DNA from: Mycobacterium sp. DL592
Lineage (GTDB): Bacteria; Actinomycetota; Actinomycetes; Mycobacteriales; Mycobacteriaceae
Length of the DNA: 64,000 bases
NCBI RefSeq assembly: GCF_011694515.1
Contig: NZ_CP050192.1
Span: 3,232,072-3,296,071 of the forward strand
Direction: 5' to 3'
Each line of letters begins with the position of its first letter. The first letter of the stretch is position 1. The notes beneath the pieces were generated by a model that was not told the origin of the DNA, ran no database searches, and was given only the letters and a program-made list of their open reading frames with translations. The translations under genes were made by a program, and so were the position numbers. Of the stretch, positions 19,899 through 29,597 are shown one piece after another.

Positions 19899-22114
19899 GC
19901 CTTGTCCAGGAAGTCGACTCGATCCGAGCCGGTGAACTGTCCGGCCAACACCGCCATACCCGCGTCCGTGGGATTGGCGGCATACAGCTGCTGACAAAGC
20001 TCCCTGGCCTCGACGATCAGGTCCAGATGCTCGGCCAGCGACAGGAATCGCAGCGTAATCGGGCGCCCGGATTGGTTGAGCCCCAACACATCTCCCTCGC
20101 GGCGCTCCTGCAGGTCGAGGTCGGCCAGCACGAACCCGTCCAGGGTGCCCGCGACAGCATTGAGCCGCTCACCCGCTTTGGAACCCTCCGGCAGTTTGGT
20201 GGCCAGCAGGCACAGGCTCGGATGCGAGCCGCGACCGATCCGGCCCCGCAACTGGTGCAGCTGGCTGATCCCGAACCGGTCGGCGTCCATCACCACCATC
20301 ACCGTGGCGTTGGGTACGTCGACACCGACCTCGATGACGGTGGTGCACACCAGGACATCGATCTCACCGGCGCGGAACGAGGCCATCACCGCGTCCTTCT
20401 CATCGGCGGAGAGCCGGCCGTGCATGAGCCCGAGCCGCAGCGCGGCCAGCGGCCCGCCCTTGAGGCGGTCGTAGAGCTTCACCACCGTCTCGGCGGGCGG
20501 CCCGGCCTGCTCGCCGCCAGTCTTGTCGTCCTCATCGATACGCGACGCCACGACATAGGCCTGACGGCCCGCCGCGACCTCCTCGGCGATCCGCTGCCAG
20601 GCCCGGGACAGCCACTGCGGCTTGTCCGTGACGAAGATCGTGTTGGTGGTGATCGGCTGGCGCCCGCGCGGAAGTTCGCGCAGCGTCGAGGTTTCCAGGT
20701 CGCCGTATACCGTCAGCGCCACAGTCCGCGGGATCGGCGTGGCCGTCATCACTAGAAGGTGCGGGGTCAGCCCCTCAGGAGCCTTGGCCCGCAACCGATC
20801 TCGCTGCTCGACACCGAACCGGTGCTGCTCGTCGACAACGACGAAGCCCAGGTTGTGGAACTCGACCGCGTCTTGGAGCAGCGCGTGGGTGCCGACGACG
20901 ATGCCCGCCTCACCGGATGCCACTTCGTCGCGGACCTGACGTTTCTGCGCCGCCGACATCGACCCGGTCAGCAGCGCGATCCGCGTCGCACCCTCGGCGC
21001 CGCCGAGCTGCCCGGCCATCGCCAGCGGCCCCAGCACATCGCGGATGGACCGGGCATGTTGGGCGGCAAGGACTTCGGTGGGCGCCAACAGTGCGCACTG
21101 ATACCCGGCGTCGACCATCTGCAACATCGCCAGCACCGACACGATGGTCTTGCCCGACCCCACCTCGCCCTGCAGCAGCCGGTGCATCGGTTTGGTCGCG
21201 GCCAGCTCATCGCAGATCACGCCGAGGACCTCGTGCTGGCCGGCGGTCAACTCGAACGGCAACCGACCCATGAGGGCGGCAGCCAGGCCGTCGTCGCGCC
21301 GTGGCGCGGGCGGGCCGGACTCGGCCAGCTCGCTGTTGCGGCGCTGGGCCAGCGCCCACTGCAGCCCGACGGCCTCGTCGAACAGCAGCCGGTGGCGCGC
21401 CTCCTCCCGCTCGGCATCGTTCTCGGCGAGATGAATAGCCCGCAGAGCGGAGTCTTCGTCGAGCAAACCGTAATGGCGCACAACGCTTTCCGGCAGCGGG
21501 TCAGGGATCGGATCGAGCACTGCGAGCACCTGACGCACGCAGGCGTAGATCTCCCAGCTCTGCAGTTTGGAGCTGGCCGAGTAGATCGGGAAGAAGTCAC
21601 GTTCGAACGCCGACATCGAGAACTCACCGGTCTCGGCCTTCGACACGTCGGCGATGGTCTTGAGCGACTTGCTGCCGAACTGGCGATCGCCGTTGGGTGA
21701 GCTGAGCACCAGGAAGTCGGGGTGGGTGAGCTGCATGGTGCTGCGGAAGTAGCCGACCTCGCCGGACAACATCAGCCGGGTGCCCTCGACCAAGCCCTTC
21801 TTGAGGTACTTGGCGTTGAAGAACGTCGCGGTGACCTTGCGCCGCCCCTGATTCAGGGTGATCACCAGGTATTCGCGCTTCGGGCTGCGGTTGGTCCAGC
21901 GCACCTCAGCCTTGTCGATCTCGCCGACGAACGTGACGTGTTCGCCTTCTTCCGGGGGCACCTCGTCTTCGCCCCAGACCGTCATGCCGTGGCTGTACTT
22001 GCGTGGGTAGTGCCGCAGCAGGTCGTCAACGGTCCGGAAGCCGAACACGTCGTCGAGCAGGCCGGCGGCTTTGGCGCCGACGATCCCGTCCAGTCGGTCC
22101 GTGAGCCCGACCAC
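19895..22114 (-). CDS. recG: ATP-dependent DNA helicase RecG
   Basis: RecG is a branch-migration helicase that regresses stalled forks and resolves recombination intermediates. The 739-aa protein has an N-terminal wedge/OB domain (HVTFVGEIDKAEVRWTNRS), Walker A GEVGSGKTIVSVLAM, the DExH-type box DEQHRFG, motif III MTATPIPRT and C-terminal motifs including GRIGRGSHPSLC. All helicase motifs are intact. The start is GTG. The FakA-like gene lies 2 bp upstream and the HNH gene overlaps its stop. Confidence 0.98.
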   Translation of the reverse strand: MVGLTDRLDGIVGAKAAGLLDDVFGFRTVDDLLRHYPRKYSHGMTVWGEDEVPPEEGEHVTFVGEIDKAEVRWTNRSPKREYLVITLNQGRRKVTATFFNAKYLKKGLVEGTRLMLSGEVGYFRSTMQLTHPDFLVLSSPNGDRQFGSKSLKTIADVSKAETGEFSMSAFERDFFPIYSASSKLQSWEIYACVRQVLAVLDPIPDPLPESVVRHYGLLDEDSALRAIHLAENDAEREEARHRLLFDEAVGLQWALAQRRNSELAESGPPAPRRDDGLAAALMGRLPFELTAGQHEVLGVICDELAATKPMHRLLQGEVGSGKTIVSVLAMLQMVDAGYQCALLAPTEVLAAQHARSIRDVLGPLAMAGQLGGAEGATRIALLTGSMSAAQKRQVRDEVASGEAGIVVGTHALLQDAVEFHNLGFVVVDEQHRFGVEQRDRLRAKAPEGLTPHLLVMTATPIPRTVALTVYGDLETSTLRELPRGRQPITTNTIFVTDKPQWLSRAWQRIAEEVAAGRQAYVVASRIDEDDKTGGEQAGPPAETVVKLYDRLKGGPLAALRLGLMHGRLSADEKDAVMASFRAGEIDVLVCTTVIEVGVDVPNATVMVVMDADRFGISQLHQLRGRIGRGSHPSLCLLATKLPEGSKAGERLNAVAGTLDGFVLADLDLQERREGDVLGLNQSGRPITLRFLSLAEHLDLIVEARELCQQLYAANPTDAGMAVLAGQFTGSDRVDFLDKA

Positions 22115-22116
22115 GG

Positions 22117-23772
22117 CTACTCCACCCCGATCAACAGTGCGTCCCCGCGGTGTCCGGTGCAGTACGTCACCAGCTCGATGCCCGGATGCCTGCGGTGCAC
22201 ATGCTCGGTCAGCGCGTCGGCGATGTCCGGGTCGATACCCTGGCCGATCAGCACCGTCACCAGTTCCCCGCCGGACACCAGCAGCAGGTCGATCAGCCCG
22301 GCGGCCGCGTCGGTAACGTCCTTGCCGACGACGAGCACCTCGTCACCGGCGATGCCCAGACCGTCGCCGGGATGGCAGGTGCCCGCCCAGGTGAGGGCCT
22401 GCTCGGTGGCGATCCGCACCGAGCCGTGCCGGGCCGCTGCCGCGGCGCGGGCCATTGTGTACCCGTCGTCGACCGCCTGGCGACCGGCATCGTGAACGGC
22501 CAGCGCCGCCAGTCCCTGCACCATCGAGGCGGCCGGCAGCGCGACGACGTCGATCCCCCACCCGATCCCCGCGGTGGCACCGGCCACCATCTCTTCGGCG
22601 GCCACATAGCCGTTGGGCAGCACCATGACCTGGGCGGCACCGGTATCGACGAGGGCACGCAGCAGCCGGCGGGCGCTGATCCCGTTGGCCGGGTCCGCCG
22701 ACACCAACTCCGGCCGCAGCACGAAAGCGCCCTCCTGGCTGAACAACTCCTCTGCGCCGTCGCCGTCGACGACGGCGAGCACCGCGCGCTCACGGCTCCA
22801 GCCGCCCGGCGACACCCGGGCTGCACCGGTGGTCAGCACCGAAATCTGGATCTTGCTGACCGCACCGACCGCCAGCCCGGCCTCCACGGCCGCACCGGCG
22901 TCGTCGGTGTGGACGTGCACCGAGTAGCGGTCCACCGACTCTCCCGCCGAGGCGGCGATACCCACCGAATCACCGAGTTCACCCAACCGCGTGCGCAGCG
23001 CCTCCACCGCCGCCGCGTCACAGTCGGCCAGCAGATACATCACCTCGAACTGCGGCGGGGCGGTGTCGGCCGGGACGCTCTCCATCGGCGGCGGCGCCGG
23101 TTCGTACGCGCGCCGATGCGCCGCGTCACCACCGATCGTCGCGGTCAATGCGTCGATCAGCACCAGCAAGCCACGCCCGCCGGCGTCGACCACCCCGGCA
23201 TCGGCCAGCACGGCCAGCTGATCGGGGGTGCGCTCGAGGGCGGCGGCGGCCGCGTCGCCCGCCGCGGCGAGGGCGCCGGCCAGCCCGGCGCCCTCGGCTG
23301 CCCGATGCTCGATCGTTTCGGCGGCGGCCTGCAGCACCGAGACGATGGTGCCGTCGACCATCTGCCCGCCCATCGAGGACACCACTAACCCGACACCGTG
23401 GCGCAGCGCCGCCCCGAGCAGAACCGCGTCAATATCGGCCAGTGCGCCCTCGGTGTCGGCGGCAGCCGACGCGGTCACGTCGGCGAGCCCCCGGAGGATC
23501 TGAGACAAGATGACACCGGAGTTGCCGCGGGCACCGTGCAGCGCACCCTCCGACAGCGCCGCCGCCACCGCGGTCACGTCGCCCGAGCCGGCCGAGGACT
23601 TGGCTTCGGCCAGCGCCGACCGCATGGTGAACAACATGTTGGTTCCGGTATCGGAGTCGGCCACCGGGAACACGTTGAGCCGGTTGATCTCGTCGGTGTG
23701 AGTGATCAGGTCGCCGACGGCGGTATGGGCCCAGTCGCGCAGGGCTGATGCGTCCAGCCGTCGGTCCGGCAT
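22117..23772 (-). CDS. DAK2-domain fatty-acid-kinase-like protein (FakA/YloV family)
   Basis: The FakA family phosphorylates FakB-bound fatty acids. The 551-aa protein has an N-terminal DAK2 domain with the nucleotide/metal motif NVFPVADSDTGTNM (residues about 33-46) and GARGNSGVILSQILRG. A middle domain follows, then a C-terminal domain containing GYVAAEEM and the tail HPGIELVTYCTGHRGDALLIGVE. The ATG at 23772 follows GGGAGGTGCCG, a good ribosome-binding site; an upstream in-frame start at 23799 is less likely. M. tuberculosis has this gene split (Rv2974c/Rv2975c), whereas here it is one intact frame. No FakB gene is nearby. Confidence 0.9.
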   Translation of the reverse strand: MPDRRLDASALRDWAHTAVGDLITHTDEINRLNVFPVADSDTGTNMLFTMRSALAEAKSSAGSGDVTAVAAALSEGALHGARGNSGVILSQILRGLADVTASAAADTEGALADIDAVLLGAALRHGVGLVVSSMGGQMVDGTIVSVLQAAAETIEHRAAEGAGLAGALAAAGDAAAAALERTPDQLAVLADAGVVDAGGRGLLVLIDALTATIGGDAAHRRAYEPAPPPMESVPADTAPPQFEVMYLLADCDAAAVEALRTRLGELGDSVGIAASAGESVDRYSVHVHTDDAGAAVEAGLAVGAVSKIQISVLTTGAARVSPGGWSRERAVLAVVDGDGAEELFSQEGAFVLRPELVSADPANGISARRLLRALVDTGAAQVMVLPNGYVAAEEMVAGATAGIGWGIDVVALPAASMVQGLAALAVHDAGRQAVDDGYTMARAAAAARHGSVRIATEQALTWAGTCHPGDGLGIAGDEVLVVGKDVTDAAAGLIDLLLVSGGELVTVLIGQGIDPDIADALTEHVHRRHPGIELVTYCTGHRGDALLIGVE

Positions 23773-24065
23773 CGGCACCTCCCTCGCGATCCCTGGCACA
23801 CCGCTTCCGTCGCGTCAGCCTAGCCAGTCGGCCCGACAGTTCGCCGTCACCGGCGAACCTTTCGGGCGTGCGGCATCAGCGCATCTCGATCAGCGTGATT
23901 TTTATCGGTGCCGCGGCGGTGTGCGACTCACCTCGACCTGCCCAGCACACCTGCGGCGCCACGGATTCACGGCCAGCCGTGGCATTTCGCGTCGACGCCG
24001 GCCTCGACCGCCGATGTGACGCGCGATCATGGCAGCGCATCTATCAGGCACGTTCAAGGGATCTG
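23773..24065. other. Divergent intergenic region, FakA-like / monooxygenase
   Basis: About 290 bp between two divergent genes, so both promoters should lie here. I see no tRNA, riboswitch or strong inverted repeat. An AT-rich patch (GTGATTTTTATC, about 23897-23908) is the best place for a promoter of the monooxygenase gene. Confidence 0.4.
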
Positions 24066-25295
24066 ATGACCGCCTCACCCAGCGCCGACGCCGGCACCAC
24101 CCGTATCGCCTCGGTGCAGCAGGCGTTGGCGGTGGCCGCCGAACTCTCGGAGTCCTTCGCCGTCGGGGCACCCGCCCGGGACGCCTGCCGCGAACTGCCC
24201 TACGCCCAGGTCGAACAACTCAAACGGTCCGGGCTGCTGGCCTTGCCGGTACCGGTGGCCTACGGCGGCATCGACGCCCCCGCGACGGTGCTCGCCGAGG
24301 TGTTCCGCCTGCTGGGTCACGGCGATCCCTCACTGGCCCAGATTCCGCACTCGCACTTCACCTTCTCCGAGGCGCTCCGGTTGGAGGGCACCCACGAGCA
24401 GAAGGCGTTCTTCTACGGCCAGATCCTCGACGGGGCGCTGGTGGCCAACGCACAGTCCGAGCGCGGCCCCCACCCGATCGACATGGACACGACCGCACTG
24501 GTGCCCGCCGGGGGCGACTTCCTGCTCAGCGGCCGCAAGTTCTACTCGACGGGAGCGCTGTTCGCCGACTGGATCGTGGTGCGCGCGTCGCTGTCCGACG
24601 GCAACGGGGCCACCCCGAATTCGCGGACCCCCAAGGCAGTGGCGTTCGTCCCACGCGACGCGGCGGGCCTGGACGTCGTCGACGACTGGGACGGGATGGG
24701 ACAGCGCACCACTGCTTCAGGAACCGTGACGCTCGACCGGGTCCGGGTGCCTGCCGCCCACGTGGTGCCCTACACGCCGATCTTCACCCGGCCGACGATC
24801 TACGGGGCGCGGGCCCAGCTCCTGCACGCGGCGCTGGACGTGGGCATCGCCACCGGCGCGCTCGCCGAGGGCGTCCGACAAGCCGGCAAGGCACGCCCGC
24901 ACTTCGAGGCCGGTGTCCCGGTCGCCGCCGAGGATCCGACGCTGATCCAGGTGGCCGGCGAGGTCACGGTCACCGTGCGCGGCGCTCAGGCGCTGCTTGC
25001 CGAGGCCGCCCGGGCGGTCGACGCCGCGCGGGCCGACACCACGGACGAGACGACGGCCGCGGCGTCGGTCGCGGTGGCGGTGGCCAAGGTGGCGGCGGTG
25101 CGGGCTTCGCTGGAGGCCGCCAGCGTGCTGTTCGAGCTGGGCGGCACCCGCAGCGCCACCGATGCGGCCAACCTGGCCCGGTACTGGCGCGACGCCCGCA
25201 CGCACACGCTGCACGACGCGACCCGCTGGAAGTTGCAGCACATCGGCAGGCACACCCTGTCGGGCACCCCTCCGCCGCGCCACGGGCAGCTCTGA
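24066..25295 (+). CDS. Acyl-CoA-dehydrogenase-fold flavin monooxygenase (SfnB/DszC-like)
   Basis: The 409-aa protein has the acyl-CoA dehydrogenase fold in the form of the SfnB/DszC group: an N-terminal helical domain (AYGGIDAPATVLAEVFRLLGHGDPSLAQIPHSH), a central beta domain (FLLSGRKFYSTGALFADWIVV) and a C-terminal helical bundle (VLFELGGTRSATDAANLARYWRDARTHTLHD). GGTRSAT and RYWRDARTHTLHDA are typical of these FMNH2-dependent enzymes of organosulfur desulfurisation. The catalytic Glu of true acyl-CoA dehydrogenases is not evident. I chose ATG 24066. The sulfur role is inferred from family only; no flavin reductase or sulfonate transporter is adjacent. Confidence 0.82.
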   Translation: MTASPSADAGTTRIASVQQALAVAAELSESFAVGAPARDACRELPYAQVEQLKRSGLLALPVPVAYGGIDAPATVLAEVFRLLGHGDPSLAQIPHSHFTFSEALRLEGTHEQKAFFYGQILDGALVANAQSERGPHPIDMDTTALVPAGGDFLLSGRKFYSTGALFADWIVVRASLSDGNGATPNSRTPKAVAFVPRDAAGLDVVDDWDGMGQRTTASGTVTLDRVRVPAAHVVPYTPIFTRPTIYGARAQLLHAALDVGIATGALAEGVRQAGKARPHFEAGVPVAAEDPTLIQVAGEVTVTVRGAQALLAEAARAVDAARADTTDETTAAASVAVAVAKVAAVRASLEAASVLFELGGTRSATDAANLARYWRDARTHTLHDATRWKLQHIGRHTLSGTPPPRHGQL

Positions 25296-25430
25296 CGGCC
25301 CAGCTCAGCGCGATCAGCGGGGCCATTTTGGCGTTCGGTTCACCCGACGGCTATTCTTGTCAGGTTGTCGGGTCACCCGTAGTTCGGTCGTTGGCCCCTT
25401 GACCAGACGTTTACTACAGAGGAGTTCTAC

Positions 25431-25625
25431 ATGGCTGCCGTGTGCGAGATCTGCGGAAAGGGCCCCGGCTTCGGTAAGTCGGTGTCGCATTCCCATCGCC
25501 GGACCAGCCGTCGCTGGGACCCGAACATTCAGACCGTGCACGCCGTGACCCGCCCCGGCGGCAACAAGCAGCGTGTCAACGTCTGCACCTCCTGCCTCAA
25601 GGCAGGCAAGGTCACCCGCGGCTGA
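25431..25625 (+). CDS. rpmB: 50S ribosomal protein L28, zinc-binding (C+) form
   Basis: A 64-aa large-subunit ribosomal protein. Two Cys pairs, CEIC (residues 5-8) and CTSC (52-55), make this the zinc-containing form rather than the cysteine-free paralog that mycobacteria express under zinc starvation. [19 protein letters not shown] is the usual L28 core. A strong ribosome-binding site, AGAGGAG, lies ahead of the ATG. It stands alone, divergent from the FakA-like gene beyond the monooxygenase and convergent with ung. Confidence 0.97.
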   Translation: MAAVCEICGKGPGFGKSVSHSHRRTSRRWDPNIQTVHAVTRPGGNKQRVNVCTSCLKAGKVTRG

Positions 25626-25771
25626 TCTGTCTCGCGCACTACGCAGGCGCGGGCGCTCCGACGGTCACGGGCATATGAACGAGATCGGCGGGCACACGAA
25701 CGTGCCCTGCGGTAGCGGCCCGTCGGCGCAGACGCCTGGCCGGTCGGCCGGGCCCACGGCAGTCGTCGCTG

Positions 25772-26500
25772 CTAGGGCAGCCGCCAGTCGATCGGTTCGG
25801 CACCCATACCAGCCAGCAGTTCGTTGGCTCTGCTGAACGGCCGCGACCCGAAGAAGCCCCGTGACGCCGACAGCGGCGAGGGGTGGGCCGACTCGATGGC
25901 CAGGCACTTACTGTGCTGAATCCCCGAGTCGCTTCGCTCCTGCCCGCCGGAACCGTCCAACATCGGTTTGAGCGTGGCGGCGTCGCGGCCCCACAGGATC
26001 GCCACCATGGGCTGGTCACGCGCGACCAACGCCCGGATCGCGCACTCGGTGACCGCCTCCCAGCCCTTGCCGCGATGCGAGGCGGGCGTGCCGGGGCTCA
26101 CGGTCAACACCCTGTTGAGCAGCATGACGCCGCGCTGCGCCCACGGCGTCAGATCACCGTTGGACGGTGCCGGATATCCGAGGTCGGCGGTGTACTCGGT
26201 GAAGATATTGGACAGGCTGCGCGGCAACGGCCGCACCTGCGGAGCCACCGAGAAGCTCAGACCCACCGCATGGCCCGGTGTCGGGTAGGGATCCTGGCCG
26301 ACGATGAGCACCCGCACCGACTCGAACGGGAAGGTGAACGCCCGCAGCACATTCGGGCCGGCGGGCAGATAGCGCCGCCCCTCGGCGATCTCGGTACGCA
26401 GGAACTGGCCCATCTGCGTCACCTGGTCGGCCACCGGTGCCAGGGCCCGGGCCCAGCCGTCCTCGACGAGTTCATTCAGGGGTCGGGCGGTCGTCGTCAC
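25772..26500 (-). CDS. ung: Uracil-DNA glycosylase with an in-frame repeat insertion
   Basis: Ung removes uracil from DNA. The catalytic water-activating motif [13 protein letters not shown] carries Asp70, and the minor-groove loop [11 protein letters not shown] carries His207. From GTG 26500 the protein is 242 aa. Between LKPML (residues 177-181) and [12 protein letters not shown], where Rv2976c has only a few residues, this protein has an insert of about 15 residues, [17 protein letters not shown]. It is encoded by the dispersed repeat at 25921-25950. The insert is about eight residues from the catalytic loop but in a surface connection, so activity may be kept. Gene order with thiL is conserved. 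Confidence 0.96.
   Translation of the reverse strand: MTTTARPLNELVEDGWARALAPVADQVTQMGQFLRTEIAEGRRYLPAGPNVLRAFTFPFESVRVLIVGQDPYPTPGHAVGLSFSVAPQVRPLPRSLSNIFTEYTADLGYPAPSNGDLTPWAQRGVMLLNRVLTVSPGTPASHRGKGWEAVTECAIRALVARDQPMVAILWGRDAATLKPMLDGSGGQERSDSGIQHSKCLAIESAHPSPLSASRGFFGSRPFSRANELLAGMGAEPIDWRLP
25921..25950 (-). repeat. Dispersed in-frame palindromic repeat, copy B (in ung)
   Basis: A 30-bp copy identical to 167-196. In frame it gives [10 protein letters not shown] within Ung, between the last strand of the core and the HPSPL loop. The homologous loop in M. tuberculosis Ung lacks it, so this is an insertion and not conserved coding sequence. Confidence 0.88.
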
Positions 26501-26522
26501 GGAGGCAAACCTACCGAGGCGG

Positions 26523-27482
26523 TCAGTCGAAGGATTGCCAACCCGCCGGTCCGGCCCACGGTCGCCCGTCCACCAGCACCGCGGGCGCACCGTCGGTGAC
26601 CGTGCCGATCACCCGCCACCCGTCGGGGACATCGCCGGCGAAGCATGCCACCAGGGCGTGATCTTCGCCACCGGCCAGCACCAGCGACCACGGGTCAGCG
26701 CCGGCGGCCGCCGCCGCGGCCGCGACGGCGTCGACATCTGGACGCAGCGAGTCCGTAGCCAGGTCGACCACCACCCCAGATGCCTGCGCGAGATGACCGA
26801 GGTCGGCGAGCAACCCGTCCGACACGTCGGTCATCGCCAAGGCTCCGGCGTCGGCGGCGCGCGCGCCCTGCCCGTACGGCGGCCGCGGCACCAGATGCCA
26901 ACGTTTCAGATCATCGAAATCGTCAATACTGTTGCGCCACAAGGAGTATCCGGCAGCCGAGCGGCCCAGCTCACCGATTACCGCGATCACCGACCCGGCG
27001 CACGCCCCGCTGCGCAGCACCGGAGCGCGACCGGCCAGGTCGCCCAGTGCCGTCACCGAGATCACCCACTGCGGGCTGGCAACCAGGTCGCCGCCGACGA
27101 TCCCGGCACCGAACTGCCCGGCCTCCTGCCACATTCCGTCGGCCACGTCCTGCAGTTGCCGGGCCGGGGTGTCGGACGGGGCGCCGAATGCGACGACGAA
27201 CGCCGTGGCGCGGGCGCCCATGGCCTCGACGTCGGCGGCATTCTGCGCAATCGCCTTGCGCCCCACATCATGTGGCGCAGACCAATCCAGGCGGAAGTGC
27301 CGACCCTCGACGAGCATGTCGGTGGTGACCACCACTCGCCCGTCCGGCGTGCTCAGCACCGCGGCGTCGTCGCCGGGGCCCACCGTCACGCCGGGTGGCT
27401 GGCGGCGTCCGGCCACCAGGCGGTCGATCATCGGGAACTCACCCAACTCGTGCAGCGTCGGTTCCGGGCCCTCGGCCACCAC
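26523..27482 (-). CDS. thiL: Thiamine-monophosphate kinase
   Basis: ThiL phosphorylates thiamine monophosphate to the active diphosphate. The PurM-like fold is recognised by [14 protein letters not shown] (metal/ATP site, residues about 30-43), [29 protein letters not shown] and the C-terminal [15 protein letters not shown] and [11 protein letters not shown] motifs. 319 aa, normal. The GTG start lies ahead of ung by 22 bp on the same strand, and a divergent RAM-domain gene starts 158 bp away. Confidence 0.96.
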   Translation of the reverse strand: MVAEGPEPTLHELGEFPMIDRLVAGRRQPPGVTVGPGDDAAVLSTPDGRVVVTTDMLVEGRHFRLDWSAPHDVGRKAIAQNAADVEAMGARATAFVVAFGAPSDTPARQLQDVADGMWQEAGQFGAGIVGGDLVASPQWVISVTALGDLAGRAPVLRSGACAGSVIAVIGELGRSAAGYSLWRNSIDDFDDLKRWHLVPRPPYGQGARAADAGALAMTDVSDGLLADLGHLAQASGVVVDLATDSLRPDVDAVAAAAAAAGADPWSLVLAGGEDHALVACFAGDVPDGWRVIGTVTDGAPAVLVDGRPWAGPAGWQSFD

Positions 27483-27640
27483 GTCTCCCCTTCCGCAGCG
27501 GCGCGCTCCACCGCCGCAAGGCGTCCCAACCTGCGGTAAGTTTGGTCCCTGCCGACGCGCAGCCCGCGTCGCGAACAGGACACGTCAGTGTAGGCGGGGC
27601 GGCAGCGCGCACGGCAAACATCGAGACGAGGAGACGACGG

Positions 27641-27877
27641 GTGGCCGAGGCGTACATGCTGATCCAGACCGAGGTGGGTCGCGCCGAGGTCGTCGCCAAG
27701 CAGGTGGCCTCGTTGCCGGGCGTGCTGTCCTCGGAGTACGTCACCGGGCCCTATGACGTCGTCGTCCGCATCGGCGCGAACAGCACCGCCGACCTCACCA
27801 CGAACATCGTTCCCAGCGTTCAGCAGGTTGCCGGGATCACCCGCACGCTCACCTGCCCGATCGCCGATGCCGACTGA
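27641..27877 (+). CDS. Stand-alone Lrp/AsnC ligand-binding (RAM) domain protein
   Basis: The 78-aa protein is only the RAM (ACT-like) sensor domain of Lrp/AsnC regulators, without a DNA-binding helix-turn-helix. It reads MAEAYMLIQTEVGRAEVV and continues VASLPGVLSSEYVTGPYDVVVRIGAN, a typical beta-alpha-beta with the glycine-rich ligand turn. GTG 27641 is preceded by GAGGAGACGACG, a good ribosome-binding site. Its stop overlaps the start of the DUF3515 gene. Such domains can pair with full-length regulators or act as amino-acid sensors; the role here is unknown. Confidence 0.85.
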   Translation: MAEAYMLIQTEVGRAEVVAKQVASLPGVLSSEYVTGPYDVVVRIGANSTADLTTNIVPSVQQVAGITRTLTCPIADAD

Positions 27878-28433
27878 GCCGCTGCCCGCTGCGGACGAGG
27901 CCGACATCTCCGACGGTCCGCCCCGCGCCGTCCTGATCGCCGCACTGGTGGTCGCCGTGATCGCCATCGGCGCGGTCCTGGCCATCGCCGCCACCCGCAG
28001 CGCTCCTACCCAGCCGGTGGCGATCGCGTCGGTGCCGGCCCCACGGGCAGACTCCGCCGACTGCCACGCCCTGATCGACGTCTTGCCCGCAAGACTCGGC
28101 GACGCCGACCGCGCGGCGGCCATGGCACCGGCCCCGGCCGGGACCGCGGCCTGGCGGGCCGGTGCCGACGGCGACGCGGTGATCCTGCGATGCGGCATCG
28201 ACCGGCCTGCCGAGTTCGTCGTCGGCTCCCCCATTCAGATGGTCAACCAGGTGCAGTGGTTCCGGCTCGACGACTCCGCCACCGACCGCAGCACCTGGGT
28301 CAGCGTGGACCGGCCGGTCTATGTGGCGCTGACCCTGCCGTCCGGCTCGGGTCCCACCCCCATCCAGGCGGTGTCGGACCTGATCGCGCGCACGCTGCCC
28401 GCGGTGGCGATCAGGCCGGGAGCGGCGCGCTAG
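27867..28433 (+). CDS. DUF3515 membrane-anchored protein
   Basis: A 188-aa actinobacterial DUF3515 protein (ortholog position of Rv2980). It has one N-terminal membrane segment ([22 protein letters not shown]) and an extracytoplasmic domain with two Cys ([14 protein letters not shown]) likely bridged, plus the motifs [18 protein letters not shown] and [24 protein letters not shown]. The ATG at 27867 overlaps the end of the RAM-domain gene. It is convergent with ddlA, sharing CTAG at 28430-28433. Placement next to ddlA suggests an envelope role, but none is shown. Confidence 0.85.
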   Translation: MPTEPLPAADEADISDGPPRAVLIAALVVAVIAIGAVLAIAATRSAPTQPVAIASVPAPRADSADCHALIDVLPARLGDADRAAAMAPAPAGTAAWRAGADGDAVILRCGIDRPAEFVVGSPIQMVNQVQWFRLDDSATDRSTWVSVDRPVYVALTLPSGSGPTPIQAVSDLIARTLPAVAIRPGAAR

Positions 28434-29530
28434 CGAAGTCCCGTTCCGCGGGCCAGCGCGGTATCCACCATGGTGCCGACCAGCGTCGGGTAGTCGACGC
28501 CGCTGGCGCCCCACATCCGAGGGAACATCGAGATCGTGGTGAACCCCGGCATCGTGTTGATCTCGTTGACCACCGGACCGTCCTCGGTGAGGAAGAAGTC
28601 GACTCGGGCCAGGCCCTGGCAGTCCAGCGCCTCGAAGGCCCGAATTGCCAAGCGCTGCAGTTCTTCTGCGACATCGTCGTCGATCTTTGCCGGTACGTCC
28701 AACTCAGCCGCGTCATCGAGGTACTTGGTGGCGAAGTCGTAGAACCCGTCCTCGCGGCCCCGCACCCCGGCGACCCGGATCTCTCCGATCGCGCTGGCCC
28801 GCACCGAGCCGTCCGGGAATTCCAGTACGCCGCATTCGAGTTCGCGACCCACGATCGCGGCCTCGATGATCACCTTGGGGTCGTGCCTGCGCGCCTCGGC
28901 GATCGCCCCCGGCAGCTCGTCAGCGTGCATCACCCGGCTCACACCGATCGAGGAGCCACCGCGCGACGGTTTCACGAACATCGGGAAGCCAAGGCGCTCA
29001 ATGTCATCCAGAGTCGGCGCGGCCTGCCGCGGCCGCAACACCACGTGATCGCCGATCGGCAGACCGCCGGCGGCGAGCAGCTTCTTGGTGAACTCCTTGT
29101 CCATTCCCGCAGCGCTGGCGAAGACCCCGGCACCCACGTACGGCACCCCGGCCAGCTCGAGCAAGCCCTGGATGGTGCCGTCCTCGCCGTAGGGGCCGTG
29201 CAGGATCGGGAACACGACGTCGACCGAGGTGAGGATCTCCCCCGCGCCCGGCTCGAGTGAGACCAGTTCGCCGCGGCGCAGCGGGTCGGCCGTCAGCGCC
29301 AGTGCGGCCCCCGAGGCACCGCTGACCTCGGGCAGCTGGCGTCCGCTGATCGCCAGGGTTTCGGGCCGGGCGTCGGTCAACACCCAGGAGCCTTCGGGCG
29401 TGATGCCGATGGCCACCACCTCGAAACGCTGCGGGTCGAGATGGCGCAGGATACTGCCCGCTGACACGCACGAGATGGCGTGCTCGGAGCTGCGGCCGCC
29501 GTAGACGACGGCGACGCGGATGCGTGTCAC
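28430..29530 (-). CDS. ddlA: D-alanine--D-alanine ligase
   Basis: Ddl makes D-Ala-D-Ala for peptidoglycan precursors and is the target of D-cycloserine. The 366-aa ATP-grasp protein has [17 protein letters not shown] at the N-terminus, the omega-loop region [11 protein letters not shown], and the metal-binding C-terminus [30 protein letters not shown]. Full length. It is convergent with the DUF3515 gene and followed upstream by a PLP enzyme and gpsA. Confidence 0.97.
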   Translation of the reverse strand: MTRIRVAVVYGGRSSEHAISCVSAGSILRHLDPQRFEVVAIGITPEGSWVLTDARPETLAISGRQLPEVSGASGAALALTADPLRRGELVSLEPGAGEILTSVDVVFPILHGPYGEDGTIQGLLELAGVPYVGAGVFASAAGMDKEFTKKLLAAGGLPIGDHVVLRPRQAAPTLDDIERLGFPMFVKPSRGGSSIGVSRVMHADELPGAIAEARRHDPKVIIEAAIVGRELECGVLEFPDGSVRASAIGEIRVAGVRGREDGFYDFATKYLDDAAELDVPAKIDDDVAEELQRLAIRAFEALDCQGLARVDFFLTEDGPVVNEINTMPGFTTISMFPRMWGASGVDYPTLVGTMVDTALARGTGLR

Positions 29531-29597
29531 AACCTAGAGAGGCTACAGCCCGGCGATGGGGCGCACGATCCGGCGGCGTGAGCAGCGGTGATGCCGT

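Noticed and set aside
25665..25907. 80-codon minus-strand frame past the ung stop, with a Cys-containing tail
   Set aside because: Most of it overlaps ung in another frame and no ribosome-binding site or homology was seen.
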